Source of the DNA: Streptomyces sp. NBC_00448
GTDB taxonomy: Bacteria; Actinomycetota; Actinomycetes; Streptomycetales; Streptomycetaceae
Direction: 5' to 3'
Assembly (NCBI RefSeq): GCF_036014115.1
Contig: NZ_CP107913.1
Span: 7,681,501 to 7,745,500, forward strand
DNA: 64,000 nt
Shown piece after piece: positions 49,216-56,207 of the stretch; position 1 is the stretch's first letter, and every line of letters starts with the position of its first letter. The position numbers and the translations under genes are program-made. The notes below the pieces were generated by a model. It ran no database searches. It had not been told where the DNA came from and was given only the letters and a program-made list of their open reading frames with translations.

Positions 49216-50319
49216 ATGGTCACCGAGCTCGTCACCCGGCGCACCCTCAACCGGACCCTGCTGTCACGCCAACTCCTGCTGGAGCGCGCGGACATGGGCC
49301 CGGAGGACGCCGTCACGCACCTGTTGGGCCTCCAGTCGCAGAACGCCACCTCCGTCTACCCGGGGCTGTGGACCCGGCTGGCCGGCTTCGACTTCGCCGC
49401 GTTCGGCCGCCTCCTCGCCGAACGCCGCGTCGTACGACTGGCGTTGATGCGCAACACCGTGCATCTGGTGACGGCGGCGGACGCGCTGCGGTTGCGGCCG
49501 TGGCTGCAACCCGCCCTCGACCGGGGGCTGCGCTCCTCCGCGTGGGCCGCGGGGATCGCCGGGGTCGGCCGGGACGCGCTGCTCGCCGCCGGGCGCGAGG
49601 CACTGGCCGAACAGCCTCTCGGGCCACCCGAGTTGCGGGCCCTGCTCGGTGCGCGGTTCCCCACCGCCGACCCGGCCTCGCTGGTCAACGCGCTACGGAC
49701 CTGGGCGCCGCTCGTGCAGGTGCCGCCGCGCGGCGTGTGGGGCGTATCCTGCGGCGTCCGGTACGCCTTCGCCGACGACTGGCTCGGCGCGCCGCTCGCC
49801 GCCGACCCCGACCCGGCCGACCTCGTCCGCCGCTACCTCGCCGCGTTCGGCCCCGCCGGCCCGGCCGACCTGCAGAAGTGGTCCAGCCTCACCGGTTTCA
49901 AACGGCTCCTCGCCGGCCTCGACCTGCGGACGTACACCACCGAGGACGGGCAGGTCCTCCACGACCTGCCCGACGCCGAACTCACCGACCCCGACACCCC
50001 CGTGGCCGCGCGCTTCGTCGCCGACTTCGACAACCTCCTGCTCTCGCACGCCGATCGCACCCGCATCCTCGGCGACGTGCCCAAGTCCCGGGTGATCTCC
50101 GTCAACGGGATCGTCAGCGGCACGATCCTCGTGGACGGGTTCGTCGGGGGGACCTGGCGGTTCGAACGGGCCAAGGGTGCCGCGGCGGTCGTCGTCACCC
50201 CGTTCGCGCCCCTGCGGGCGCCCGACCGCGACACCCTTGAGGCGGAGGGACTCCGCCTCCTCGCCGCCGCGTACGAGGGTGCCTCCGGGGTCCGCGGGGT
50301 CCGCTTCGAGCGGGCGTAG
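49216..50319 (+). CDS. Winged-helix DNA-binding domain protein (HTH_42-like)
   Basis: Protein of 367 residues matching the winged-helix DNA-binding/HTH_42 family of actinobacteria. Typical segments are VTHLLGLQSQNATSVYPGLWTRL, RRVVRLALMRNTVHLV, and LPDAELTDPDTPVAARFVADFDNLLLSHADRTRI followed by GTILVDGFVGGTWRF. The function is unknown, though some relatives act in DNA glycosylase-like repair; the Gln-rich LQSQ motif of that group is present. The inverted repeat 20 bp upstream may control it. Confidence 0.8.
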   Translation: MVTELVTRRTLNRTLLSRQLLLERADMGPEDAVTHLLGLQSQNATSVYPGLWTRLAGFDFAAFGRLLAERRVVRLALMRNTVHLVTAADALRLRPWLQPALDRGLRSSAWAAGIAGVGRDALLAAGREALAEQPLGPPELRALLGARFPTADPASLVNALRTWAPLVQVPPRGVWGVSCGVRYAFADDWLGAPLAADPDPADLVRRYLAAFGPAGPADLQKWSSLTGFKRLLAGLDLRTYTTEDGQVLHDLPDAELTDPDTPVAARFVADFDNLLLSHADRTRILGDVPKSRVISVNGIVSGTILVDGFVGGTWRFERAKGAAAVVVTPFAPLRAPDRDTLEAEGLRLLAAAYEGASGVRGVRFERA

Positions 50320-50472
50320 TCCGAGTGACGCCCCCGGGTGCGCCGTACTCTCGAACCGAGGGCGGCCTCGGGTGGTTTGCCCGTTGGAGTGGGCGGTGGC
50401 GAGGCCGGTGCTGGGGGGCTTGCGGCGCGTACTCTGGTGCGGGGGGCTTGACTTCGTTCCGGGAGCCGCATC

Positions 50473-51705
50473 GTGACTGATCCGTCCATCAACGGAGAAC
50501 TGACGACCGGTGAGTTGATCCGCCATCATCGTGAGCGGCGAGGAATGTCGCGTCCGGTACTGGCCGGGTTGGTCGGGCGGTCGTCGGACTGGTTGAAGAA
50601 GATCGAGAACGGGGACCGCGATCTGCGGTCGCTGCCGATGCTCTTCCGGCTGGCGCAGGCACTTCGGCTGGACGACGTGGCCACGCTCACGGGTGGCGAT
50701 GTCGCCATTCCCGTCGACCATTGGGGCAAGCTGTCGCACCCGGCGGTGCCGGCGCTCAGGGACGCGGTTCATGCGTCGATCTTCCGTCGCTCCCCGTTCG
50801 AGGCGAGCAGCGTGCAGGAACTGGCGGGACGAGTGCGGCAGGCGTGGTCGACGTGGCATTCCTCGCGTCGGCAGCGGACCGAAGTAGGGGCAGTGCTTCC
50901 TGATCTGCTGACGGCATGCCACGCCGCCACCAGAGGAGCCGAGGGGGCGGAACGCCGACGCGCCTACCTGGTCACGGCGGAGGCCTACGCCCTGGCGCAG
51001 CAGTTCGCCGCGCACACCACGGAGCCGGAGCTGTACTGGCTGACCGTGGACCGGGCCCGCATGGCGGCGGAGGAGGCGGACGACCCCGTACTTCTGGCTG
51101 CCGCCGCATGGATCGTGGGCAACGGCCTCCGGGAGAACGGCCACACGGAAGAGGCACTGCGTCTGGTCGCCGAGGCGGCGGCCACCCTCCGCCCACGCCT
51201 TGAGGACGGGCCCGACATCCTGCGCGGGACCTTCGGAGCGCTGTGCCTTCATGCGGCGGTCACCTCCGCGCGGGAGGGGCGCGACGGTGACGCCTGGCGG
51301 TGGTGGGACGAGGCGAACGCGGTCGCCCAGCGCATGCCGGACTACGCCCACCCCTGGACGATGTTCGGCACGGGCAACGTGGCGGTTCACGCGGTCACCA
51401 TCGGCGTCGACCTGCACACTCCCGGCGCCGCGCTCCGCCGTGTCTCGGAAACCGTCCCCGAGTCGATTCCGTCAGTGGAGCGCCGCTCTCGTCTGTTCCT
51501 GGACGCCGCCCGATCGGAGCACGCCCGCAAGGAGCCCGCCGGCGCGCTGCACTACCTCCAGCGGGCAGTGGAGACATCGCCCGACGCGATCAAGTACGTG
51601 CCGTCAGGTCGGGCGCTGGCCGCAGACCTGGTGCGCTCCGTGCCCCGCCCACTGCGGGCAGAGGCCGCCGAACTCGCAGCTTCCGTAGGCGTCTTGGCGG
51701 CGTAG
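50473..51705 (+). CDS. XRE regulator with TPR-like C-terminus
   Basis: Regulator of 410 residues. Helix-turn-helix at residues 13-65 (LIRHHRERRGMSRPVLAGLVGRSSDWLKKIENGDRDLRSLPM). The rest is helical TPR-like (AAWIVGNGLRENGHTEEALRLVAEAAATL, ARSEHARKEPAGALHYLQRAVE), a form typical of streptomycete proteins that respond to peptide or small signals. GTG start with GGGAG 8 nt upstream. It precedes a small gene with a palindrome in its promoter and could bind there. Confidence 0.86.
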   Translation: MTDPSINGELTTGELIRHHRERRGMSRPVLAGLVGRSSDWLKKIENGDRDLRSLPMLFRLAQALRLDDVATLTGGDVAIPVDHWGKLSHPAVPALRDAVHASIFRRSPFEASSVQELAGRVRQAWSTWHSSRRQRTEVGAVLPDLLTACHAATRGAEGAERRRAYLVTAEAYALAQQFAAHTTEPELYWLTVDRARMAAEEADDPVLLAAAAWIVGNGLRENGHTEEALRLVAEAAATLRPRLEDGPDILRGTFGALCLHAAVTSAREGRDGDAWRWWDEANAVAQRMPDYAHPWTMFGTGNVAVHAVTIGVDLHTPGAALRRVSETVPESIPSVERRSRLFLDAARSEHARKEPAGALHYLQRAVETSPDAIKYVPSGRALAADLVRSVPRPLRAEAAELAASVGVLAA

Positions 51706-51721
51706 GCGTTCCCTTGTGCAG

Positions 51722-51738
51722 GGGGACAGTTTGTCCCC
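51722..51738. promoter_or_regulatory. Palindrome GGGGACA-GTT-TGTCCCC in the promoter of the 51773 gene
   Basis: Perfect 7-bp arms around GTT. It is 34 bp before the ATG. TAGCGT at 51760-51765 is a -10-like hexamer that would put transcription start close to the ATG, so this gene may be leaderless with the palindrome at the -35 region. An XRE protein (50473 or 52324) is the likely ligand. Confidence 0.55.
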
Positions 51739-51772
51739 TTTCAACCGGCGGATCGGTCCTAGCGTCGTCCTC

Positions 51773-52153
51773 ATGACGGCTGAGCACCGAGACCGCGCAC
51801 CTCTGCGCCCTGACTCCCCTTTACCGCACGGCGAATCCGGCACCCTTCGACGCCTCCCGTGGCCGGGGCCGGACGGAGGTGTGTGCTATCTCCGGTGGGG
51901 TGAGTGTGACGCGTTGTGGCGGCTGGCCGACGAGATGGAGTCGGTGCAGCTCGGGATGGGTCGGGAGCTGCTGGGCTTTGTCCGTCGGACGCTGGCGGAG
52001 TCGACGCCCTCGGACTGCGAACTCCAGGGCATGGTGGCGCACTTGTGCACGGCGTTGTCGGACGCGTTGCGGGTCGCCGACAGCCGTGGGGCGCTGCTGG
52101 GCCTGCCCGGAAGCAGGGATCGGGTGGGATCGGCGGTGGACGTATCCCCTTGA
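51773..52153 (+). CDS. Hypothetical protein (126 aa)
   Basis: Protein without recognised domain. It starts with a polar, Arg-rich segment, has a central WPGPDGGVCYLRWGECDALWRLADEME stretch and ends with a helical part (RELLGFVRRTLAE, ELQGMVAHLCTALSDALRVADSRGALLGL). Cysteines at three places do not form a recognised motif. No clear ribosome site precedes the ATG, consistent with leaderless translation behind the palindrome. It lies 27 bp upstream of the tRNA-like gene and is probably co-transcribed with it. Confidence 0.65.
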   Translation: MTAEHRDRAPLRPDSPLPHGESGTLRRLPWPGPDGGVCYLRWGECDALWRLADEMESVQLGMGRELLGFVRRTLAESTPSDCELQGMVAHLCTALSDALRVADSRGALLGLPGSRDRVGSAVDVSP

Positions 52154-52180
52154 TCGGGTCCGGCCTTGATGCGTGAACTC

Positions 52181-52284
52181 CCCCTTGTAGCTCAGTCAGG
52201 AAGAGCCCGGGCCGTGTCGCACCCTTTTTCCGTTCATGGGTGCGGGGCGGCCCGATGAGTCCGGTTCGAGTCCGGACAAGGGGA
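52181..52284 (+). tRNA. tRNA-like gene with a 17-pair hairpin in place of the anticodon arm
   Basis: The acceptor stem is perfect (CCCCTTG 52181-52187 / CAAGGGG 52277-52283) with A52284 as discriminator. The D arm is GCTC/GAGC with loop AGTCAGGAA, including A14, G15, G18, G19 and A21; T8 and A9 are present. The T arm is TCCGG/CCGGA with loop TTCGAGT (T54, T55, C56, G57, A58). The variable region is 5 nt (ATGAG). Where a 5-bp stem and 7-nt loop should be, there is a 47-nt hairpin: CGGGCC/GGCCCG (6 bp), GTGTC facing GGGGC (one G-G mismatch, two G-U), GCACCC/GGGTGC (6 bp) and a 13-nt loop (52225-52237). The 3' CCA is not encoded. No normal anticodon can be read. Confidence 0.6.
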
Positions 52285-52323
52285 CTTGGCGAGCACGAAC
52301 GACACCGTGGAGAGGACATCCGC

Positions 52324-53196
52324 ATGGGCGGCGCCAGTGGCGAGAAGGGCACCACCAAGATGCTCATCGACTGGGAGTGGCTGTCCGCGCGGGAGTTGTA
52401 CGCCAGTGAGCTGGCCTACCGGCGGCAGCAGGCGGGGCTGACGCTGATGGAACTCGGGGCGAAATGCCTTTACGAGCAGTCGTACCTGCACCGGCTGGAG
52501 CGGGGACAGCGCCTCGGCACCGTGGAAGCGGCCGCCGCGCTGGACAAGGTGTACGGCACCGGCGAACTCCTGGTGAAGCTGTGGCACCTGGCCAAACGCG
52601 AGGCGAAGGACCGTCCGTTCCTCGGGTTGGCCCCGTTGGAGGCGGACGCGGTGAGCGTGCAGGAGTACGCGGTGAGCGCGGTGCCGTATCTGCTTCAGAC
52701 CCGCGCCTACGCCGAGGAACAGCTGCGCACCGCCCGCCCGCACAGCGTCAAGGAGTTGAGCGCTCAGGTCGCGGCACGGATGAAGCGGCAGGACCGCCTG
52801 ACCGGCCCGAACCCGGTGCACTACCGCGCCCTGATCGACGAAGCCGTGCTGCGCCGCAAAGCCCGCGACCCCCAGACCTGGACCGGACAACTGGAACACC
52901 TCATCGAGGTCGCCCAGCAGCCCGATGTGTCGCTGCACGTGGTGCCGTTCGGCACCGGCCCGCACCACATCCGCAGCTGCCTGGAGCTGATCTTCTTCCA
53001 GGACGGCCACACCGTCGCCTACACGCAGAGCAGTTGGAGCGGCCACCTCGTCGAGGAACCGGAAGACGTCGAACCGCTGCGCCTGGCCTACGACTTGCTG
53101 CGCGACACCGCCCTCACGCCGGCGGACTCGCTGACTTTCCTCCGCGCCGCGCTGGCCGAGCACGCGCCGCGACGGCAATCGGCTCTGTCCGCCTGA
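52324..53196 (+). CDS. XRE family regulator with DUF5753-like C-terminus
   Basis: Regulator of 290 residues. Helix-turn-helix RELYASELAYRRQQAGLTLMELGAKCLYEQSYLHRLERGQRLG (residues 21-63), followed by a DUF5753-like ligand domain (LEADAVSVQEYAVSAVPYLLQTRAYAEEQLRTARP, LIEVAQQPDVSLHVVPFGTG, VEPLRLAYDLLRDTAL). The ATG is chosen because GGAGAGGA is 7 nt upstream; a longer GTG reading would run into the tRNA-like gene. It is the second such regulator in the window (compare 19147). Confidence 0.88.
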   Translation: MGGASGEKGTTKMLIDWEWLSARELYASELAYRRQQAGLTLMELGAKCLYEQSYLHRLERGQRLGTVEAAAALDKVYGTGELLVKLWHLAKREAKDRPFLGLAPLEADAVSVQEYAVSAVPYLLQTRAYAEEQLRTARPHSVKELSAQVAARMKRQDRLTGPNPVHYRALIDEAVLRRKARDPQTWTGQLEHLIEVAQQPDVSLHVVPFGTGPHHIRSCLELIFFQDGHTVAYTQSSWSGHLVEEPEDVEPLRLAYDLLRDTALTPADSLTFLRAALAEHAPRRQSALSA

Positions 53197-53231
53197 ACCC
53201 GGCCGCACCACAAGAATCGACAAGGAACGAG

Positions 53232-53786
53232 ATGCAGACCCGTAAGACCTCTTCCGCTACGGCCGGCCCCTCGGCCTTACCCGCCCCCTCACCCACCGCC
53301 CCCACCTCGCCCCGGCGGTGGACCCTCACCGACACCGACGGCCGCACCCTCACCGGCCACCTGCCGCCGTGGGCCGGGGACGACCCGAGCGAGCACAACG
53401 TGCCCCCCGACGCATGGGAGGACCGGCTCGCCGACATCCATCTCACCCGGCGCTTTCCGGGACGCACGGTCCCCGTCTACTGCGCCACCAGCCCGGCCCC
53501 GGGACCCGTCGCCGAGGAAGCCTTCTCCTGCACGCTCGACTGCAACCCGCACGCCGAAGGACCCGAGCCCCGCGTCCCGCTGGTCAACATGCACCTGTGC
53601 GGGGACAGTTGGTTCACCGACCTGGGCCCGGAGGACCTGACAAGGCTCGCCGCGACGTTCCGGTGGGTGGCGAACCGGCTCGACCGGGAAGTCCGGCCCG
53701 CCCTGGTGGACGCGCAAGAGGACTGGGCCGGGCACACCCGTTCCGACGTGAAGGACGTGGCACCGGGAACCCGCCGCATCACGTGA
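53232..53786 (+). CDS. Hypothetical protein downstream of XRE regulator
   Basis: Protein of 184 residues. The first 35 residues are Ser/Thr/Pro-rich and disordered. Two short blocks look structured: RWTLTDTDGRTLTGHLPPWAG and PLVNMHLCGDSWFTDLGPEDLTRLAATFRWVANRLD. The second resembles streptomycete proteins encoded next to XRE genes, but I cannot assign a domain with certainty. AAGGAACG precedes the ATG. The gap to the XRE gene is 35 bp, so the two form an operon; its stop is only 17 bp from the convergent sigma-hydrolase stop. Confidence 0.65.
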   Translation: MQTRKTSSATAGPSALPAPSPTAPTSPRRWTLTDTDGRTLTGHLPPWAGDDPSEHNVPPDAWEDRLADIHLTRRFPGRTVPVYCATSPAPGPVAEEAFSCTLDCNPHAEGPEPRVPLVNMHLCGDSWFTDLGPEDLTRLAATFRWVANRLDREVRPALVDAQEDWAGHTRSDVKDVAPGTRRIT

Positions 53787-53803
53787 GTGAACCACTTCAC
53801 GGG

Positions 53804-55837
53804 TCAGCGGGCTCGTTCGAACGCACGGCCCTCGTCCGTGACCACGGGGCCGCTGTGGAAGAGGCCGGTGCTCGGGGCGCCGTCCTTCGCGGGGAGGCCG
53901 AACCAGGCGTACCGCTGGAGGTAGGGCAGGCCGTCGAGCATGGTCGCGGCGGCCGTGAGGAAGGCGGCCTGCTGCTGGTCGGTGGGGTAGCGGGCGGTGC
54001 CGCCGGAGAAGTCGGTGAGCGCGAACTCGGTGAGCCAGATGGGCATGTGGTAGCGGTCGTGGACGGCCTGGAGGTAGGACTTGAGCTGGGCGACGGCGTC
54101 GGGCGTGGTGAAGTCGCCGCCGTACCAGTGCAGCGTGATGAAGTCGACGCGGTAGCCCTTCTGCCGCGCGCCGGTCATGAAGCGGTCGAGCCAGCCGCCG
54201 GGTGTGTCCCCGCCGTACGCGACGGCGGGACTGCCCAGCACCTTTCCGGCGGACTCCAACTTCGGCCACAGAGTGAGCGCTTGGTCGACCGTCATGTTCG
54301 ACTGCGCCGACATGTCGGGCTCGTTGAAGCCCAGCAGGTAGGGTCCCGCGGCCTTCGCCTGCGCGAGGGCGGCCGAACTCGCGCTGTCCGCACCCCAGAT
54401 CATCGGTACGAAGCCGGGGCCGCTGATCCCGGCGTGGGTGGTGGACCAGGTGTAGTACCAGCTCGCGCCGGACTGCCGGAGCGCGGTGTTCACGCCGTCG
54501 AACGTCCACACGCCGACGCCCTTACGGGTGGACGTCGCCGGTGCGGCGGGCGGCGGCGGGGCCTTGACCGGCGTGGGCGTGGTCGCCTTCGGGGTCGGCT
54601 TGCGGGTCGTGGGCGTGACGGTCGAGGGCGATTTCGAGGGCGTCGTCGGCGCAGGGGTGGTGGATGCGGCAGCGGGGGCCGTCGCCCTGGGCGGGGCGGA
54701 CGGCGCGGCGTCGGCGGCGGGCGCGGACGGATCGGCGGCGAGGTGCACCGCCAGCAGCGCGCCCGCCGCCACGGCCGCGACCGCGCTCACCGCGGCGGCG
54801 GGCCCGGCGAACGGCCCGTGCAGCAGCCGCGGCCGAAGCCGGTGGACTCCCCGGTGCGCACCGCTCCGCTGTGGGGGGTGGGAATGCGGAGCGGTGCGCT
54901 GGGTGGGGGGTGTGGGGGGCATGGGGGAGTGGCCCGCGGGCGCGGGCGCAGAGGAGGGCGTAGGTGCGGGCGTTGGCGCGTGAGTGGGCGGGGCCGGGTG
55001 GTGCGCGGCGGACGGCAGATGCCCGGGGGCGGGCGGCGGCCCAGGGTGCGGCGCGGCCAGCGAGATCGGTACGGGCAGCAGCGGCAGCCCGCTGAGCAGC
55101 CGTTCCATCGGCAACAGCACCTTGCCGAGCCGCCCGCACGCGTCGCATCCGCGGACGTGCCGGGCGAACCGCTTGCGCCACAGCGGGCTGGGCACCCCGT
55201 CCCAGCCGGCGGTCAACTCGGCCAGGTCCGGGCAGCTTTCGGCCGCGCCGAGCGCGCGTACCACGGTCCGCGAGGTCTCCAACTGCTCCTTCATGCGCTG
55301 GACCTTCACCGCCGCGTGCTGCCGGGACAGCCCGAGCGCGTCGGCCAGTTCGGACCGGCCGATGTCGCCGGTCTCCTCCAGCCACCACAGCGCCAGCAGC
55401 GTGCGGTCGTGGTGGTCCAGCCAGCGGGTCGCCTCGGCGATCTCCCGGCGCTGGTCGGTCAGGCCCAGCCGCAGGATGGTCACCGACGCGAAGTCCGAGG
55501 CAGGGTCCGGTATCAACTCGGCCGCGTCCAGGCCGGTCTGATGGTGCCAGGACGCCTTCCGCGCCTGCTCGCGGTCGCGGACCTGGCGGACCGCGATCGC
55601 CACCAGCCAGGACCGGAAGGCGGCCGGGTCGCGCAGGTCGGCGAGGCCGCGGACCACTCGCAGGAGGGTCTCCTGCACCACGTCGTCCACGTCGTCGTGG
55701 CCGTCCAGGGCCCGCCCGACGATGTTGTAGACCAGCGGCAGGCACTGCGCGACGAGCAGGTCGAGCGCCTGCTCGTCGCCCGCCCGCGCCGCGGTCACCA
55801 TCTCCGGGTCGGGGCCGCTCCGGTCGCCTGCACGCAT
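53804..55837 (-). CDS. ECF sigma factor fused through a membrane segment to a GH128/Asl1-like hydrolase
   Basis: Single polypeptide of 677 residues. Residues about 13-190 are an ECF sigma factor (region 2 CLPLVYNIVGRALDGHDDVDDVVQETLLRVV; region 4 RTLLALWWLEETGDIGRSELADALGLSRQHAAVKVQRM). Residues 227-234 hold a zinc-finger-like H-x3-C-x2-C (HVRGCDAC), as in anti-sigma factors. A Pro/Ala linker follows, then one membrane helix (about 343-366), a second Ser/Thr/Pro linker, and from residue 440 a Glyco_hydro_cc domain with Glu506 (GFNEP) and Glu604 (LTEF) as acid/base and nucleophile candidates. This suggests a sigma factor tethered to a cell-wall or glucan-sensing hydrolase. Divergent from the beta-galactosidase gene. 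Confidence 0.85.
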   Translation of the reverse strand: MRAGDRSGPDPEMVTAARAGDEQALDLLVAQCLPLVYNIVGRALDGHDDVDDVVQETLLRVVRGLADLRDPAAFRSWLVAIAVRQVRDREQARKASWHHQTGLDAAELIPDPASDFASVTILRLGLTDQRREIAEATRWLDHHDRTLLALWWLEETGDIGRSELADALGLSRQHAAVKVQRMKEQLETSRTVVRALGAAESCPDLAELTAGWDGVPSPLWRKRFARHVRGCDACGRLGKVLLPMERLLSGLPLLPVPISLAAPHPGPPPAPGHLPSAAHHPAPPTHAPTPAPTPSSAPAPAGHSPMPPTPPTQRTAPHSHPPQRSGAHRGVHRLRPRLLHGPFAGPAAAVSAVAAVAAGALLAVHLAADPSAPAADAAPSAPPRATAPAAASTTPAPTTPSKSPSTVTPTTRKPTPKATTPTPVKAPPPPAAPATSTRKGVGVWTFDGVNTALRQSGASWYYTWSTTHAGISGPGFVPMIWGADSASSAALAQAKAAGPYLLGFNEPDMSAQSNMTVDQALTLWPKLESAGKVLGSPAVAYGGDTPGGWLDRFMTGARQKGYRVDFITLHWYGGDFTTPDAVAQLKSYLQAVHDRYHMPIWLTEFALTDFSGGTARYPTDQQQAAFLTAAATMLDGLPYLQRYAWFGLPAKDGAPSTGLFHSGPVVTDEGRAFERAR

Positions 55838-55905
55838 TCGCTCCGCCGTTCCCTCGTCGCAAGTGGCTGCGCCTACACAACAGGAGACGGTGCCCCGGGC
55901 GGGCC

Positions 55906-55917
55906 GATAACGAAAAT
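55906..55917 (-). promoter_or_regulatory. AT-rich 12-mer shared with the lacI-type leader; possible ECF promoter
   Basis: GATAACGAAAAT, identical to 2502-2513. On the minus strand it reads ATTTTCGTTATC; a CAAC lies 15 nt upstream of CGTTA, which fits the AAC/CGT spacing of ECF promoters. The start codon of the sigma-hydrolase gene is about 70 bp downstream, so autoregulation is possible. Confidence 0.4.
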
Positions 55918-55981
55918 CCGCGCACGGGTTGACCGGGGGCCGTGAGCGCCGCGACGGCGGAGGTCGCGTACCGGCCTCAGC

Positions 55982-56020
55982 CCGGTGGCCTGCTGGTCGC
56001 GCAGTTCCCCGCGCCCCTGA
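55982..56020 (+). repeat. Streptomycete extragenic repeat, copy 3
   Basis: CCGGTGGCCTGCTGGTCGCG then CAGTTCCCCGCGCCCCTGA. It shares CTGGTCGCGCAGTTCC with copy 1 and lies in the 370-bp divergent region between the sigma-hydrolase and beta-galactosidase genes. Confidence 0.7.
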
Positions 56021-56207
56021 GTCTGTGCGGCTCTTCCGTGGCGGGCGCGGGCACCCCCACTTGTGGGGAACACAAACACACGGAAACGAACAGGTCGTCG
56101 CACAGCTTCCTGTGTCCGATCTATTGTGCGGCCCCGCACCCGCTCCTATTGTTCGACTTCGATTGATTCTGTTGGGAGTTGGCCCTTCGGGGAACGTGGA
56201 GGTCGCA

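Noticed and set aside
52181..52284. Reading it as an ordinary tRNA with a group I intron or as a class II tRNA
   Set aside because: The insertion is about 30 nt, far shorter than a group I intron, and no 5-bp anticodon stem with a 7-nt loop can be drawn in it.
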